A stretch of DNA of 64,000 nucleotides from Betaproteobacteria bacterium (GCA_013298695.1 JAAFIS010000003.1:62001-126000), one strand, 5' to 3'. Counted from the stretch's first letter, positions 1 to 9,663 are shown. Notes: generated by a model not told the origin, from the letters alone. Translations and numbers: made by a program.

Positions 1-804
1 CTGCGTGTGCACTATCAACTGATTGATTTAGCGCTCGCCGATCGCGACGCAAACGCGCTGCCAGCGCTGATCGAAGCGGTTGCAGTGATGGGATTTTCGG
101 GCGTCAACATCACCTATCCGTGCAAACAGAAAATTATTCCGCTGTTGAGCGAATTGTCGGACGATGCTCGAGCTATGGGCGCCGTGAACACGGTGATTGT
201 TGACGGCACGCGGCTCATAGGTCACAACACCGATGGCTCGGGATGGCGGCGTGGTTTCGAAATGCAAATTGGCAGCGCGAACCTCTCGCACGTCGTGTTG
301 TTGGGTGCAGGCGGTGCGGGCGCAGCCATCGCGCACGCGGTGCTTTCGATGGGCTGTGAGCGGCTGAGCGTGATTGATCGCGATCACGCGCGAGCCGTCG
401 AGCTATCGGAAACACTGAGCCTCCGGTTCAAACACCGCAAAATCGAAGCCATCCATTTTCATGAAGCGGCCCGACTTCTAGAAACAATCCGCGATGCAGA
501 TGGCCTAATCCACGCAACGCCGACCGGCACCGCACATTCGCCCGGTATGCCGATATCAGCGTCACTGCTCCAGGCGCATCATTGGGTGTCCGAGATCGTG
601 TACTTTCCAATAGAAACGGAATTTTTCAAGGCAGCAAAAGCGTGCGGCTGTCGCGTGATGGACGGCGGCGCGATGGCGGTCGGGCAGGCCATCGACGCTT
701 TTGCATTGTTTACGGGCCAAACGCCCAACGCCGAGCGCATGACGGCTCATTTTCAGCAAGTCCTCGCGGCGCGCGATCAACTGTTTACGGAGCAAGCGCC
801 ATGA
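1..804 (+). CDS. Shikimate/quinate dehydrogenase, 5' end outside the window
   Basis: NAD(P)-dependent shikimate dehydrogenase family. The frame is open to the left edge, where the codons read L-R-V-H-Y-Q-L-I-D-L, typical of about residue 20 of this family, so the N-terminus is missing. Counting from the Met/Val at base 7, the substrate-site Lys40 (NITYPCK) and Asp76 (HNTDG) are present, and the nucleotide-binding loop GAGGAG lies at 100-105. The family either makes shikimate for aromatic amino acids or starts its breakdown. Its place just before protocatechuate genes suggests the catabolic role (shikimate or quinate toward protocatechuate); that is inference from context. Confidence 0.85.
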   Translation: MRVHYQLIDLALADRDANALPALIEAVAVMGFSGVNITYPCKQKIIPLLSELSDDARAMGAVNTVIVDGTRLIGHNTDGSGWRRGFEMQIGSANLSHVVLLGAGGAGAAIAHAVLSMGCERLSVIDRDHARAVELSETLSLRFKHRKIEAIHFHEAARLLETIRDADGLIHATPTGTAHSPGMPISASLLQAHHWVSEIVYFPIETEFFKAAKACGCRVMDGGAMAVGQAIDAFALFTGQTPNAERMTAHFQQVLAARDQLFTEQAP

Positions 805-979
805 ACCGCTTCGCAAGCATTGCATTGAACAATTTGCTCGCATGCGCTTTCGTCCATCGCGCGTCTTCCCCAAATCTGCGCGTCGCTCGGAATTCTTTCC
901 ATCGCTTTGCTACCAATGTGTCGATAGGGTGTGTTGACACGATTGACACGGTGAAAATTTATCTTCTACCAGTCTCATC

Positions 980-996
980 GCCCAACAAATTAGGGC
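980..996. repeat. Dispersed palindrome copy upstream of pcaH
   Basis: GCCCAACAAATTAGGGC, 27 bp before the pcaH ATG and 50 bp before the copy inside pcaH. The rest of 805-1022 shows a tandem TTGACAC (934-940 and 943-949) that may be promoter or operator sequence for pcaHGIJ. Confidence 0.5.
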
Positions 997-1022
997 TATA
1001 CGTTTAGAAATAGGATGAATCG

Positions 1023-1721
1023 ATGAACTACGCATTTGAGCTTGACGCCCGGAAGAATTGGGCGAAAGACGTATACGCTGGCTACAAATCTACGAAATTG
1101 CGCGGCCCGCTGCGATCCGCGATTCGCTTGCATGACTCGCTTGCTGCAAGCTTGCCGACGCAAGCGCCAATCGCGTTGATTACAGCGCGCGATTGCGACC
1201 TCACGCGACATGGCGCGGCGGAGCCACAAGGCCAAGCGATCACCGTGTCTGGGCGTGTTGTCGACGAAGACGGACGCGCTGTCTCCGATTCGCTAGTTGA
1301 AATTTGGCAGTGCAACGCGGCCGGTCGCTATGCACACGAAAAAGACGATCATGACGCACCGCTCGATCCCAATTTTTCGGGTTGGGGAAAGTGTTTGACA
1401 GACAGCGATGGCCGTTATCGCTTCAAAACTATTAAGCCCGGCGCCTATCCGTGGGGCAATCACGAGAACGCGTGGCGGCCCGCGCACATTCATTTCTCAC
1501 TTTTTGGAAATGTTTACGCGCAACGCCTCATCACGCAAATGTATTTTCCCGATGATCCGCTGTTTCCGTTTGACCCGATTTTCAACAGTGTGCCTGACGC
1601 CGCTGCGCGTCAGCGCATGATCTCGCAATTTAGTATGGACGAAACCATTCCTGGAACGTCGCTCGGCTTCACGTTTGACATCGTGCTTCGCGGCCGCACT
1701 GCAACACCGACAGGAATGTAG
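1023..1721 (+). CDS. pcaH: Protocatechuate 3,4-dioxygenase beta subunit
   Basis: Intradiol ring cleavage of protocatechuate to 3-carboxy-cis,cis-muconate. The beta subunit carries the non-haem Fe(III). All four expected ligands are visible in the 232-aa protein: Tyr103 (GRYAH), Tyr142 (AYPW), His155 and His157 (RPAHIHF). The start ATG follows an AGGA box. The stop is two bases before pcaG, so the two are translated together. Residues 9-14 (ARKNWA) are encoded by a copy of the dispersed palindrome described at 1046. pcaB, pcaC and pcaD, needed between this step and 3-oxoadipate, are not in the window. Confidence 0.95.
   Translation: MNYAFELDARKNWAKDVYAGYKSTKLRGPLRSAIRLHDSLAASLPTQAPIALITARDCDLTRHGAAEPQGQAITVSGRVVDEDGRAVSDSLVEIWQCNAAGRYAHEKDDHDAPLDPNFSGWGKCLTDSDGRYRFKTIKPGAYPWGNHENAWRPAHIHFSLFGNVYAQRLITQMYFPDDPLFPFDPIFNSVPDAAARQRMISQFSMDETIPGTSLGFTFDIVLRGRTATPTGM
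1046..1064 (+). repeat. Dispersed palindrome copy inside pcaH
   Basis: CGCCCGGAAGAATTGGGCG encodes A-R-K-N-W-A in the N-terminal tail of PcaH, before the catalytic domain. The left half has diverged. Confidence 0.45.
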
Positions 1722-1723
1722 CC

Positions 1724-2203
1724 ATGAACGCCAAGCAAAACTTGCCTTTCGAGCCTACGCCAAGCCAAACCGTTGGCCCCTTTTTTCATCACGCGCTGCA
1801 CTGGGCAAAGAGCGAAGATCGCGCGCCCGACGTTGGCGAACTTCGCGTTCGCGGCATGATTTTTGATGGGGACGGTGTGGGGATTGGCGACGCGATGATC
1901 GAAGCGATGAGCGCAAGCGACGGCAAACTCTCCCGCGCGTACTCGCATGCAACTGGAGAATTTGCTTTCACCGTGAAACGTGGCGCGATCAACGCGCCGC
2001 TTGCCTACGTCACGGTGTTCGCGCGCGGCATGCTCAACCATCATTTCACGTTCGTTGTTGATCGCGCAGACCACGAAGCATTGGCCAATATTCCACACGA
2101 GCGCCGCAATACGCTGGTGGCCAAACCCATCGCGCTCAATGAGTTCGAATGGAGCATACGAATGCAGGGTGAGGCGGAAACCGCATTCATTGATTACCGA
2201 TGA
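1724..2203 (+). CDS. pcaG: Protocatechuate 3,4-dioxygenase alpha subunit, short form
   Basis: Alpha partner of PcaH, recognised by the N-terminal PSQTVGPFFHHAL and the C-terminal RMQGEAETAF. At 159 aa it is shorter than the usual roughly 190-200 aa. The missing part is internal: the stretch after DAMIEA, which in the family reads like WQAN-GRY followed by a long loop and a GFGR motif, is reduced to about ten residues. The alpha subunit binds no iron but lines the active site and holds the oligomer, so the enzyme may have altered contacts. The stop overlaps the pcaI start (ATGA), indicating coupling. Confidence 0.88.
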   Translation: MNAKQNLPFEPTPSQTVGPFFHHALHWAKSEDRAPDVGELRVRGMIFDGDGVGIGDAMIEAMSASDGKLSRAYSHATGEFAFTVKRGAINAPLAYVTVFARGMLNHHFTFVVDRADHEALANIPHERRNTLVAKPIALNEFEWSIRMQGEAETAFIDYR

Positions 2204-2895
2204 TCTCGAAAATCGTTGACTCAGTTGCGGCCGCACTTGCGGGCGTTGACGATGGTGCAACCGTCATGATCGGTGGCTTCGGCGGTGCCGGAATGCCAAC
2301 AGAGCTGGTTGAGGGCTTGATCGCACAGGGTGCCAAAGGCTTAACAATCGTTTCAAACAACGCGGGCAATGCGGAGTTCGGTTTGGCCGCTCTGCTCAAA
2401 GCGGGGCGCGTGAGGAAGGTGATCTGCTCATTCCCGCGACAAGCCGACTCGTACGTGTTTGACGCACTCTACCGGGAAGGCAAGATTGAACTCGAACTTG
2501 TTCCCCAAGGCAATCTTGCCGAGCGGATTAGAGCGGCGGGCGCGGGCATTGGCGGCTTCTTCACCAAAGTGGGCTTTGGCACTGAGCTCGCAAAAGGGAA
2601 AGAAACGCGCGAAATCAATGGTGAGATGTACGTCTTCGAATCCCCCATCTACGCGGATTTCGCATTGATCAAAGCTGAGCAGGGTGACCGCTGGGGCAAT
2701 CTTGTTTATCGAAAAGCGGCGCGAAACTTTGGACCGGTGATGGCGATGGCTGCAAAGACAACGGTCGCTTCAGTACATGAGCTCCGCGAACTGGGCGCGA
2801 TCGATCCCGAGCACGTTATAACGCCGGGCATATTCGTGCAGCGCTTGGTGAAAATTCCTCGCGCGGCGACGATCGCTGCAGGCTTCAAAGCATGA
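2200..2895 (+). CDS. pcaI: 3-oxoadipate CoA-transferase subunit A
   Basis: Alpha subunit of the class I CoA-transferase that moves CoA from succinyl-CoA to 3-oxoadipate, the penultimate step of the beta-ketoadipate pathway. The 231-aa protein has the glycine-rich CoA loop GGFGGAGMPTELVEG near residues 24-38, typical of the A subunit. It overlaps pcaG by four bases at the start and pcaJ by four bases at the end, so pcaHGIJ reads as one coupled operon. Confidence 0.93.
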   Translation: MISKIVDSVAAALAGVDDGATVMIGGFGGAGMPTELVEGLIAQGAKGLTIVSNNAGNAEFGLAALLKAGRVRKVICSFPRQADSYVFDALYREGKIELELVPQGNLAERIRAAGAGIGGFFTKVGFGTELAKGKETREINGEMYVFESPIYADFALIKAEQGDRWGNLVYRKAARNFGPVMAMAAKTTVASVHELRELGAIDPEHVITPGIFVQRLVKIPRAATIAAGFKA

Positions 2896-3530
2896 GCTAC
2901 ACCAAACTCAACCGCGAGCAGCTCGCAGCACGCGTAGCCCGCGATATCCACGAAGGCATGTACGTCAACTTAGGTATCGGTTTGCCAACGCTCGTCGCGA
3001 ATCACTTTCCCGCGAATGTTGAAGTGTTTTTGCAAAGCGAGAACGGGCTGCTTGGAATGGGCGCCGCGCCCGCCAAAGGTAACGAAGACTTCGATCTAGT
3101 CAACGCCGGAAAACAACCCGTGACGCTGCTCGCGGGCGGCTCGTTTTTTCACAGCGCGGATTCATTCGCGATGATGCGCGCCGGTCATCTTGACGTCGCG
3201 GTGCTCGGCGCGTTTCAAGTGGCAGCCAACGGCGACTTAGCCAATTGGCACACCGGAAATCCAGCAGACATTCCAGCGGTCGGTGGCGCGATGGATTTGG
3301 CGGTTGGCGCGAAGCAAACTTGGGTCATGATGGAGCACTTCACCAAAGATGGCGTGAGCAAACTGGTCGAGCGTTGCAGCTATCCGATCACCGGCGTGCG
3401 CTGCGTAAAACGCATCTACACCGATCTCGCGGTGATCGACATTGTTAGCGATCAGTTTGTGTTGCGTGAAACAGTAGCCGGGCTCAGCGCAGCGCAACTA
3501 AGCGAGTTGTCAGGGGTTTCTTTCTTCTAG
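2892..3530 (+). CDS. pcaJ: 3-oxoadipate CoA-transferase subunit B
   Basis: Beta subunit of the 3-oxoadipate:succinyl-CoA transferase. It carries the catalytic glutamate, seen as Glu50 in SENGLLGMG, the family signature where the CoA thioester forms on Glu. Its 212 aa are full length. The ATG overlaps the pcaI stop. It is the last gene of the plus-strand pca run and converges on pcaF with only 24 bp between stops; no clear terminator hairpin is visible there. Confidence 0.93.
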   Translation: MSYTKLNREQLAARVARDIHEGMYVNLGIGLPTLVANHFPANVEVFLQSENGLLGMGAAPAKGNEDFDLVNAGKQPVTLLAGGSFFHSADSFAMMRAGHLDVAVLGAFQVAANGDLANWHTGNPADIPAVGGAMDLAVGAKQTWVMMEHFTKDGVSKLVERCSYPITGVRCVKRIYTDLAVIDIVSDQFVLRETVAGLSAAQLSELSGVSFF

Positions 3531-3554
3531 GCCGAAACGATTTACAGCCGAAAC

Positions 3555-4757
3555 TTACACGCGCTCGACAATGATGGCGATGCCTTGCCCGACACCGATA
3601 CACATGGTGCACAGCGCAAATCGCCCACCGGTGCGCTCGAGTTGATTGATCGCGGTCGTCACCAATCGCGCGCCACTCGCGCCGAGGGGGTGCCCCAATG
3701 CAATCGCGCCACCGTTCGGATTCACACGCGGATCGTCATCCGCAAGCCCGAGCTCGCGCAACACCGCGAGGCCCTGCGCTGCGAAGGCTTCGTTGAGTTC
3801 GATCACGTCGATTTGAGCCAGTGACAAGCCCGTTAACGCCAACACTTTTCTTGTTGCCGGTGCTGGGCCGATGCCCATGATGCGTGGCGCAACGCCCGCC
3901 GTTGCCATGCCGACGACGCGCGCACGAGGCGTAAGGCCGTGCAGCACAGCGGCCGATTCGCTTGCCAGCAGCAGCGCACACGCACCATCGTTCACACCGC
4001 TCGCGTTGCCCGCAGTAACGCTGCCATCGGGCTTCACCACGCCTTTCAATTTCGCCAGCGCTTCCAGCGATGTGTCGCGAGGATGTTCATCGCTACTCAC
4101 AACGATTGCGTCGCCTTTTTTCTGCGGCAACGTAACCGATGTGATTTCTGTATCGAAGAAACCGCTTTGCTGCGCTTTCACCGCGTTTATTTGTGATCGC
4201 AGCGCCATCCGGTCTTGCGCATCGCGCTCGATTTTGAAGTCGATGGCGACGTTCTCTGCGGTCTCGGGCATCGAATCAACGCCATACATCTCTTTCATCA
4301 GCTTGTTGACGAAACGCCAGCCGATGGTGGTGTCGTAAACGGCGTTACTGCGGCTAAACGCAGTGTCGGCTTTTGGCATCACAAACGGCGCGCGGCTCAT
4401 GCTTTCTACGCCGCCGGCGATCATCAGCTGAGCCTCTCCGCTTTTAATCGCACGCGCAGCAGTTCCGATCGCATCCATGCCCGAACCACACAGCCGATTG
4501 ATCGTTGCACCCGGCACACTGATCGGCAATCCCGCGAGAAGCGCGGACATGCGGGCCACGTTTCGGTTGTCTTCGCCCGCCTGATTGGCGCAGCCGAAAA
4601 TCACGTCACTAACAGCTGACCAATCAACTCTCGCGTTACGCGCGATTAAAGCTTTCAGCGGAATCGCACCCAGATCGTCGGTGCGAACGGATGACAGCGC
4701 ACCGCCGTAGCGACCAAAAGGCGTGCGGATTGCATCACAAATAAAGGCTTGAGTCAT
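3555..4757 (-). CDS. pcaF: 3-oxoadipyl-CoA thiolase
   Basis: Thiolase cleaving 3-oxoadipyl-CoA to succinyl-CoA and acetyl-CoA. The 400-aa protein has the acyl-accepting Cys90 (INRLCGSGM), the [10 protein letters not shown] histidine motif and a C-terminal [10 protein letters not shown] with the second catalytic cysteine. The N-terminus ([20 protein letters not shown]) is characteristic of PcaF rather than of generic acetyl-CoA acetyltransferases. It lies at the downstream end of the minus-strand box genes and convergent with pcaJ, where the box route and the protocatechuate route meet, so it probably serves both. Confidence 0.93.
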   Translation of the reverse strand: MTQAFICDAIRTPFGRYGGALSSVRTDDLGAIPLKALIARNARVDWSAVSDVIFGCANQAGEDNRNVARMSALLAGLPISVPGATINRLCGSGMDAIGTAARAIKSGEAQLMIAGGVESMSRAPFVMPKADTAFSRSNAVYDTTIGWRFVNKLMKEMYGVDSMPETAENVAIDFKIERDAQDRMALRSQINAVKAQQSGFFDTEITSVTLPQKKGDAIVVSSDEHPRDTSLEALAKLKGVVKPDGSVTAGNASGVNDGACALLLASESAAVLHGLTPRARVVGMATAGVAPRIMGIGPAPATRKVLALTGLSLAQIDVIELNEAFAAQGLAVLRELGLADDDPRVNPNGGAIALGHPLGASGARLVTTAINQLERTGGRFALCTMCIGVGQGIAIIVERV

Positions 4758-4878
4758 ACGATTGCGGATCGAGAGATTTGAGAGAACAACAGCAAATGCG
4801 ATTCTAAGAGCGATGAGCTAACGCGATCAGCGTTTCCGCATCACAAATGAATTCTCTTTTGCCAACGCAAACGAACTC

Positions 4879-6171
4879 TCAGTAGGTCTCCAGGTGCAAA
4901 CGACCTTCTCTTTTCATCGCGCTCGCAATCGCGTCCCATGAAACACCGGCTTGCTGCGCAATGTCACGCAGTGCGAACAACACGCCTTCTTCCATTGCCT
5001 TCAAACCGCAGACGTAGAAGAAAGAGTTCGCGTCGCTTAGCAGCGGCGCGAGGTCGGCTGCTCGCTCGCGCATCGCATCCTGAACATATTTTTTCTTCTC
5101 GTTCGCTGTTCTCGAAAACGCGAAATTAATATCAATGAAGTCTTTCGGAAGATTGCTGAGTGGCCCGAAATACGGCAACTCTTCTTGGGTTCGCGCGCCA
5201 AAGAAAAGCATGAGTTTGCCGCCTTCGAATTTCCCCGAAGCGCGCAAGCGGCGACGCCATTCGGTCATTGCGCGCATGGGTGCGCTACCGGTGCCGGTGC
5301 AGATCATCACGATGTGGCTCTTCGGATGATTGGGCATCAAGAAACTCGCGCCGAACGGGCCGATCACTTGCACGCGTTCGCCAACTGCGAGATCGCACAA
5401 ATAGTTTGACGCAACGCCGCGCACCGCGTTGCCAGCATGATCTTCAAGCACTCGTTTTACGGTGAGCGAGGCGTTGTTATAGCCCGGGCGCTCGCCATTT
5501 CGCGGACTCGCGATTGAGTATTGACGAGCGTGATGCGGCTTGCCCGAAGCATCGAGCCCCGGCGCGATGACACCGATCGATTGCCCTTCAAGCAGAGGAA
5601 AAGGCAGCGCGCCAAAATCCAACACGATGTGATGTGTGTCGTAGTCGCTGCCGACTTCAGTAACGCGCACATTGCCCGTGACGGTCGCTGTGATGGTTTT
5701 TTCCGCCGCTTTTGGGCCGTAAAGATTGGTGTACGCATGTGCCGCCGACCACGGCGGAAGCGTCGCGCTAAAGTTTCCGGTGTTCGCTGCGTTTAGCGTG
5801 ACCACGGGCGCAACGACTGACGATGCTGCGGAGGCGCTATCCGGATCCGTTGTAGCCCCAGCTGCAGTGACTAAAGCCCGATTTAATTGGGCGACAATCT
5901 CAATGGGTGCAGGAAGCGAATCCCAGCTAAATTGCTCTTCTAGCCCGTAAGAATTGGCTTTCGGCACATCGCGCCAATTGTCAATCGATCCGGTTGGACA
6001 CGGTGGAACGCAAGCCATGCACAGGTTGCATTTCTCCGCATCGACGACGTAGTTGCGATCATCGTGAGTGATCGCACCAACCGGACACGTTGCTTCGCAA
6101 GTGTTGCAGCGAATACAAATCTCGGGGTCGATCAGGTGCTGTTTAATGACCAACGTGTCGGTATCGCTCAT
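4879..6171 (-). CDS. boxA: Benzoyl-CoA 2,3-epoxidase reductase subunit BoxA
   Basis: Supplies electrons from NADPH to BoxB. Residues 19-29 (C-x2-C-x2-C-x3-C) and 48-58 (C-x2-C-x2-C-x3-C) form a ferredoxin-type domain for two [4Fe-4S] clusters. A linker of about 80 aa leads to a ferredoxin-NADP reductase-like FAD/NAD(P) module ([16 protein letters not shown] for flavin, [10 protein letters not shown] for nucleotide), ending in the terminal aromatic residue usual for these reductases. It is 430 aa with a strong GAGGAG ribosome site. A dispersed palindrome (5876-5892) encodes AQLNRA in the linker. Confidence 0.95.
   Translation of the reverse strand: MSDTDTLVIKQHLIDPEICIRCNTCEATCPVGAITHDDRNYVVDAEKCNLCMACVPPCPTGSIDNWRDVPKANSYGLEEQFSWDSLPAPIEIVAQLNRALVTAAGATTDPDSASAASSVVAPVVTLNAANTGNFSATLPPWSAAHAYTNLYGPKAAEKTITATVTGNVRVTEVGSDYDTHHIVLDFGALPFPLLEGQSIGVIAPGLDASGKPHHARQYSIASPRNGERPGYNNASLTVKRVLEDHAGNAVRGVASNYLCDLAVGERVQVIGPFGASFLMPNHPKSHIVMICTGTGSAPMRAMTEWRRRLRASGKFEGGKLMLFFGARTQEELPYFGPLSNLPKDFIDINFAFSRTANEKKKYVQDAMRERAADLAPLLSDANSFFYVCGLKAMEEGVLFALRDIAQQAGVSWDAIASAMKREGRLHLETY
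5876..5892 (-). repeat. Dispersed palindrome copy inside boxA
   Basis: On the coding strand it reads GCCCAATTAAATCGGGC and encodes A-Q-L-N-R-A in the linker between the BoxA ferredoxin and reductase domains. See the finding on the palindrome family. Confidence 0.6.
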
Positions 6172-6220
6172 GATGGCTCCTCGTTAGTTCCTTTCCCTTC
6201 GCGGGGAGCGATGGTTCGCT

Positions 6221-6314
6221 CCCTCCCCTTGAAGGGGAGGGCGGGGATGGGGATGGGGTTCGATCAATACTAGGGAAACCCAACCCCCACCTCACCTCCC
6301 CCTCGAAGGGGGAG
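6221..6314. repeat. Two GC-rich hairpins in the boxB-boxA gap
   Basis: The 152-bp gap between boxB and boxA holds two strong hairpins, CCCTCCCC/GGGGAGGG (6221-6241) and CTCCCCCT/AGGGGGAG (6296-6314), with G-rich and then C-rich sequence between them that can also pair. It looks like an interspersed palindromic repeat rather than a terminator: there is no T-run on the minus strand. It may change the boxB:boxA transcript ratio by protecting boxB mRNA. Confidence 0.7.
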
Positions 6315-6323
6315 AAACTGAAA

Positions 6324-7751
6324 TCAGTTGAAGCGTATGTACTCAAAATCCACCGCTTGCCGATTGATTCCCATCGCAGGCGGTGCAATCCAGTTCGCGA
6401 ATTTCCCCGGTTCAACAACGCGCCCCATGAGAGCGCCAACAAACGCGCGATCTTGATCAGTCGGCAGCCAGTGCGCAACGTTCGCGTGCCATTCCGCATC
6501 GTTTACGACGCGTCCATCAGGTGAAACTTTCACCCCTGCGAGCGCGCCGATGTTGCGATGAAATGCCTTGTGCGGCGCGGTCAACTGAAACGGAATTCCG
6601 GCTTTTTCAATCACTTTGTTCCACCGACCAACGCCTGCAATCGAATCTTTGATGTAGTCGTCACGCAGTACTTCGTTCAACGCATTCAACATCGGCACTT
6701 CTTTTTCAACAAGTCGCCCTTCCCGCACTTCCAATACTTTGTAGAACTGCCCGCGAAGCTGATGGTCGTCATTGCGTTTACCTTCTTCGTATCGGCCCTT
6801 GAGTCCCGAGCTGTAGAAGGTCGCTGCATTCGATGACTCATCCGCGCCGAATAGATCAATGGTGACCGAGAAATGGAAGTTCAGATAGCGCTGCAATGTC
6901 GGCAGATCGATGACGCCCGCAGCGCGTAGTTTTTGCGCATCATCGGTCTTCAACTCGTTCATCACTTGACAGGTGCGCTGAAGAATGCGCGAGATGCCCG
7001 ATTCGCCCACAAACATGTGGTGCGCTTCTTCGGTAAGCATAAATTTCGTGGTGCGCGCGAGCGGATCAAAAGCACTTTCCGACAACGCGCAAAGCTGAAA
7101 CTTGCCGTCGCGATCGGTGAAGTAAGTGAACATGAAAAACGACAACCAATCAGGTGTGGCTTCGTTAAACGCACCAAGAATTCGTGGATTGTTTTCGTCG
7201 CCTGAACGACGCTCAAGCAAGGCTTGCGCTTCTTCGCGACCGTCGCGACCGAAGTGCTTCTGCAGCAGATACACCATAGCCCACAAATGGCGGCCTTCTT
7301 CAACATTAATCTGATACAGATTGCGCAGGTCGTACATCGACGGCGCAGTAAGCCCCAGATGACGCTGCTGTTCGACGGAAGCAGGTTCGGTGTCGCCTTG
7401 CGTCACGATAATGCGGCGCAGGTTAGCGCGGTATTCTCCCGGCACCTCGTTCCACGCGTTTTCGCCCAAGTGATCGCCGAAGTGGATCTTTCGATCCTCA
7501 ATCGCGGGATTCAAAAAAATCCCCCAGCGATAGTCGCGCATTTTGACGTGACCGAATTGCGCCCATCCTTGCGGATCAACGCTCACCGCGGTGCGCAGGT
7601 ACACGTCACTTTGCGTTGAGCCGTCGGGCCCAATGTCATCCCACCAATCAATGAAGTTCGGCTGCCAACCTTCGAGAGCACGCTGAAGCGTGCGGTCTTC
7701 GGACAGGTTGACGTTATTAGGGATTTTTTCGCTGTAGTTGATCGATTGCAT
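6324..7751 (-). CDS. boxB: Benzoyl-CoA 2,3-epoxidase oxygenase subunit BoxB
   Basis: Di-iron monooxygenase that epoxidises benzoyl-CoA at C2-C3, working with BoxA. The 475-aa protein has two ferritin-like E-x-x-H pairs for the di-iron site, EEGRH at 151-155 and EEAHH at 241-245, and the highly conserved RDYRWGIFLNP segment near 72-82. Length and ends fit the family. A GGAG box lies about 11 bp before the ATG. It sits between boxC and boxA on the same strand, with 209 bp to boxC and 152 bp to boxA, both gaps filled by repeats. Confidence 0.95.
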   Translation of the reverse strand: MQSINYSEKIPNNVNLSEDRTLQRALEGWQPNFIDWWDDIGPDGSTQSDVYLRTAVSVDPQGWAQFGHVKMRDYRWGIFLNPAIEDRKIHFGDHLGENAWNEVPGEYRANLRRIIVTQGDTEPASVEQQRHLGLTAPSMYDLRNLYQINVEEGRHLWAMVYLLQKHFGRDGREEAQALLERRSGDENNPRILGAFNEATPDWLSFFMFTYFTDRDGKFQLCALSESAFDPLARTTKFMLTEEAHHMFVGESGISRILQRTCQVMNELKTDDAQKLRAAGVIDLPTLQRYLNFHFSVTIDLFGADESSNAATFYSSGLKGRYEEGKRNDDHQLRGQFYKVLEVREGRLVEKEVPMLNALNEVLRDDYIKDSIAGVGRWNKVIEKAGIPFQLTAPHKAFHRNIGALAGVKVSPDGRVVNDAEWHANVAHWLPTDQDRAFVGALMGRVVEPGKFANWIAPPAMGINRQAVDFEYIRFN

Positions 7752-7849
7752 TGCTAATTACTCCAGAGACAAACTTCATCTCGGCGGAAGGTTTGGTTGC
7801 GCCACGCCGAGTTTTTTGTGGCGCACAACTTCGTAAATTCAGATCGTAA

Positions 7850-7954
7850 ACGAGCGGGATGAAGCGCTAGGCGCGCGGCGCGGAGGAACCGGAATGTACG
7901 TAAACGTACATGAGGATTCCGAGCACCGCGCAACAACGCGATTCGCCCGCGCAG
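7850..7954 (+). repeat. Interspersed repeat, copy 1 (boxC-boxB gap)
   Basis: A segment of about 105 bp starting GAGCGGGATGAAGCGC and ending CGCCCGCGCAG, with a central perfect stem ATGTACGT/ACGTACAT (7894-7911) inside a wider palindrome (GGAA...TTCC). A diverged copy lies in reverse orientation at 27811-27904. It encodes nothing obvious. Confidence 0.7.
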
Positions 7955-7960
7955 TCACGA

Positions 7961-9625
7961 TCACACCCGATTCCAATCAAACGCGGCTTTGTCGCCTTTG
8001 CCGTACACCTTCAATGCGCCTTTTTCACCGACTGCGTTAGGTCGCTGAAAAATCCAGTTCTGCCACGCCGTCAAACGACCGAAGACGCGAGTGACCATGT
8101 TTTCTCGGCCGTTGAAACGCAGATTCGCTTCCATGCCGGTGAGCGCATCGGGCGACATCGCGACGCGCTCTTCGATAGCAATGCGAACCTCGTCGGCCCA
8201 GTCGATATCGTCGGGGTTTGCAGTGATGAGCCCGACCGCAAACGCCGCGTCGGCGTCGAGCGGCTTCCCGGCAACGGCGCGAACGGCTTCGAGTGCGGGC
8301 GCTTCCTCGTAGAAGCGCCGCTGCAAACGACTCTGACCGGTCGCCATTGGGAAGAGACCGAAATTGGCCTCCGCGACCGTGATCTTCGGCGCTTTCGCTT
8401 CGTCGTCCGGCAGCGCAAGTTGGTATGAGCGATCACAGGCGAGCGCAAACTCAAGAAACGTTCCCGCGAAACACGAACCCGGTTCGATCAAGGCAAACAG
8501 GCTGCGCGACGACACATCAATGCGCGACAAGGTGCGGCGCAGGAAGCCAGTTGTCGCGCGGACGAACCAGTGGTCTTTCTGCGCGAGCAATACGTCATCC
8601 ATGGCGAGCACGTTCGCAGCGTCACCTTCGGTTTTCCAGAGCCACGTGCCGATCTCAAGTTCGTTGGTGCGCATCGACAGAATCGCGTCGTCGAGTTCGC
8701 GTGTGAGCACGAAGGGATACCAGTTCGATGATGCCGTTTCAATCGCAGCAACGTCGCTTTCAATCATTGCGCTCGGCGCTTTAACGGTAAACGTGGCGAC
8801 GCGTTTTGCGCGATCAATGTCGACTCGCACATTCGAATAAATCAACGCGTCGGCTTCAATCGTGCGGTTGAGCGGCGCTAGTGCAACGCCCTTCGCGTTA
8901 GCGTTCACCTGGCGATCACTTTTTTCGGCCAAAGCGAGCGCGCGCTGCTTCACCGTATCAACAAATACTGCAGGTTTCGCGATGCGATCGACGAGCCGCC
9001 AATCTTTCGCGCGTTGACCGCGAACGCCTTCGACGCTGGTGCAAAAAATGTCGGCAAGATCGTGCCGCACTTTGCGTTTGTCGGTCACGCGAGTGAGGCC
9101 GCCCGTGCCCGGCAACACACCCAGCAGCGGCACTTCCGGCAAGCTCACCGCGCTGGATCGATCATCGATCAAAATGATTTCGTCGCACGCGAGCGCGACC
9201 TCGTAGCCGCCGCCCGCGCAAGCGCCATTCACTGCGGCAAGAAATTTCAAGCCGTCGTGTTTCGATGAATCCTCGAAGCCGTTTCTCGTTTCGTTAGTGA
9301 ACTTGCAGAAATTCACTTTCCACGCATGCGACGAAACGCCGAGCATGAAGATGTTCGCACCGGAGCAAAATACTTTTTCTTTCGCACTCGTCAACACGAC
9401 GGTGCGCACTTCAGGATGTTCGAAGCGAATGCGATTGACCGCATCATTCAATTCGATATCAACGCCCAAGTCGTAGCTGTTTAATTTCAACTTGTAGCCA
9501 GGGCGCAGGCCGCCGTTCTCGTCGAAATCGGCGGCGAGCGTTGCGATCGGCCCGTCAACGCTCAGTGTCCAGTGCTTGTATTGCAACGGATTCGTTTGGT
9601 AGTCGACGCGCAGCGTTTCGCTCAT
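7961..9625 (-). CDS. boxC: 2,3-epoxybenzoyl-CoA dihydrolase BoxC
   Basis: Crotonase-superfamily enzyme that hydrolyses and opens the ring of 2,3-epoxybenzoyl-CoA, yielding 3,4-dehydroadipyl-CoA semialdehyde and formate. The 554-aa length is that of BoxC and much longer than a simple enoyl-CoA hydratase. The crotonase core is visible in VFCSGANIFMLG and NGACAGGGYEVALACDEI in the first third. A GAGGAAAAG ribosome site precedes the ATG. It is first in the boxCBA order, directly downstream of boxR. No boxD aldehyde dehydrogenase is present. The formate released could feed the formate dehydrogenase at 20.9 kb. Confidence 0.95.
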   Translation of the reverse strand: MSETLRVDYQTNPLQYKHWTLSVDGPIATLAADFDENGGLRPGYKLKLNSYDLGVDIELNDAVNRIRFEHPEVRTVVLTSAKEKVFCSGANIFMLGVSSHAWKVNFCKFTNETRNGFEDSSKHDGLKFLAAVNGACAGGGYEVALACDEIILIDDRSSAVSLPEVPLLGVLPGTGGLTRVTDKRKVRHDLADIFCTSVEGVRGQRAKDWRLVDRIAKPAVFVDTVKQRALALAEKSDRQVNANAKGVALAPLNRTIEADALIYSNVRVDIDRAKRVATFTVKAPSAMIESDVAAIETASSNWYPFVLTRELDDAILSMRTNELEIGTWLWKTEGDAANVLAMDDVLLAQKDHWFVRATTGFLRRTLSRIDVSSRSLFALIEPGSCFAGTFLEFALACDRSYQLALPDDEAKAPKITVAEANFGLFPMATGQSRLQRRFYEEAPALEAVRAVAGKPLDADAAFAVGLITANPDDIDWADEVRIAIEERVAMSPDALTGMEANLRFNGRENMVTRVFGRLTAWQNWIFQRPNAVGEKGALKVYGKGDKAAFDWNRV

Positions 9626-9663
9626 ACTTTTCCTCGATGTCGTTCACTCAACAATTTCAGCGC

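Noticed and set aside
801-1007. 68-codon frame overlapping the shikimate dehydrogenase stop (ATGA)
   Set aside because: The overlap is suggestive, but the frame runs through the likely pcaH promoter and a palindrome copy, has no recognisable family, and ends in low-complexity sequence.
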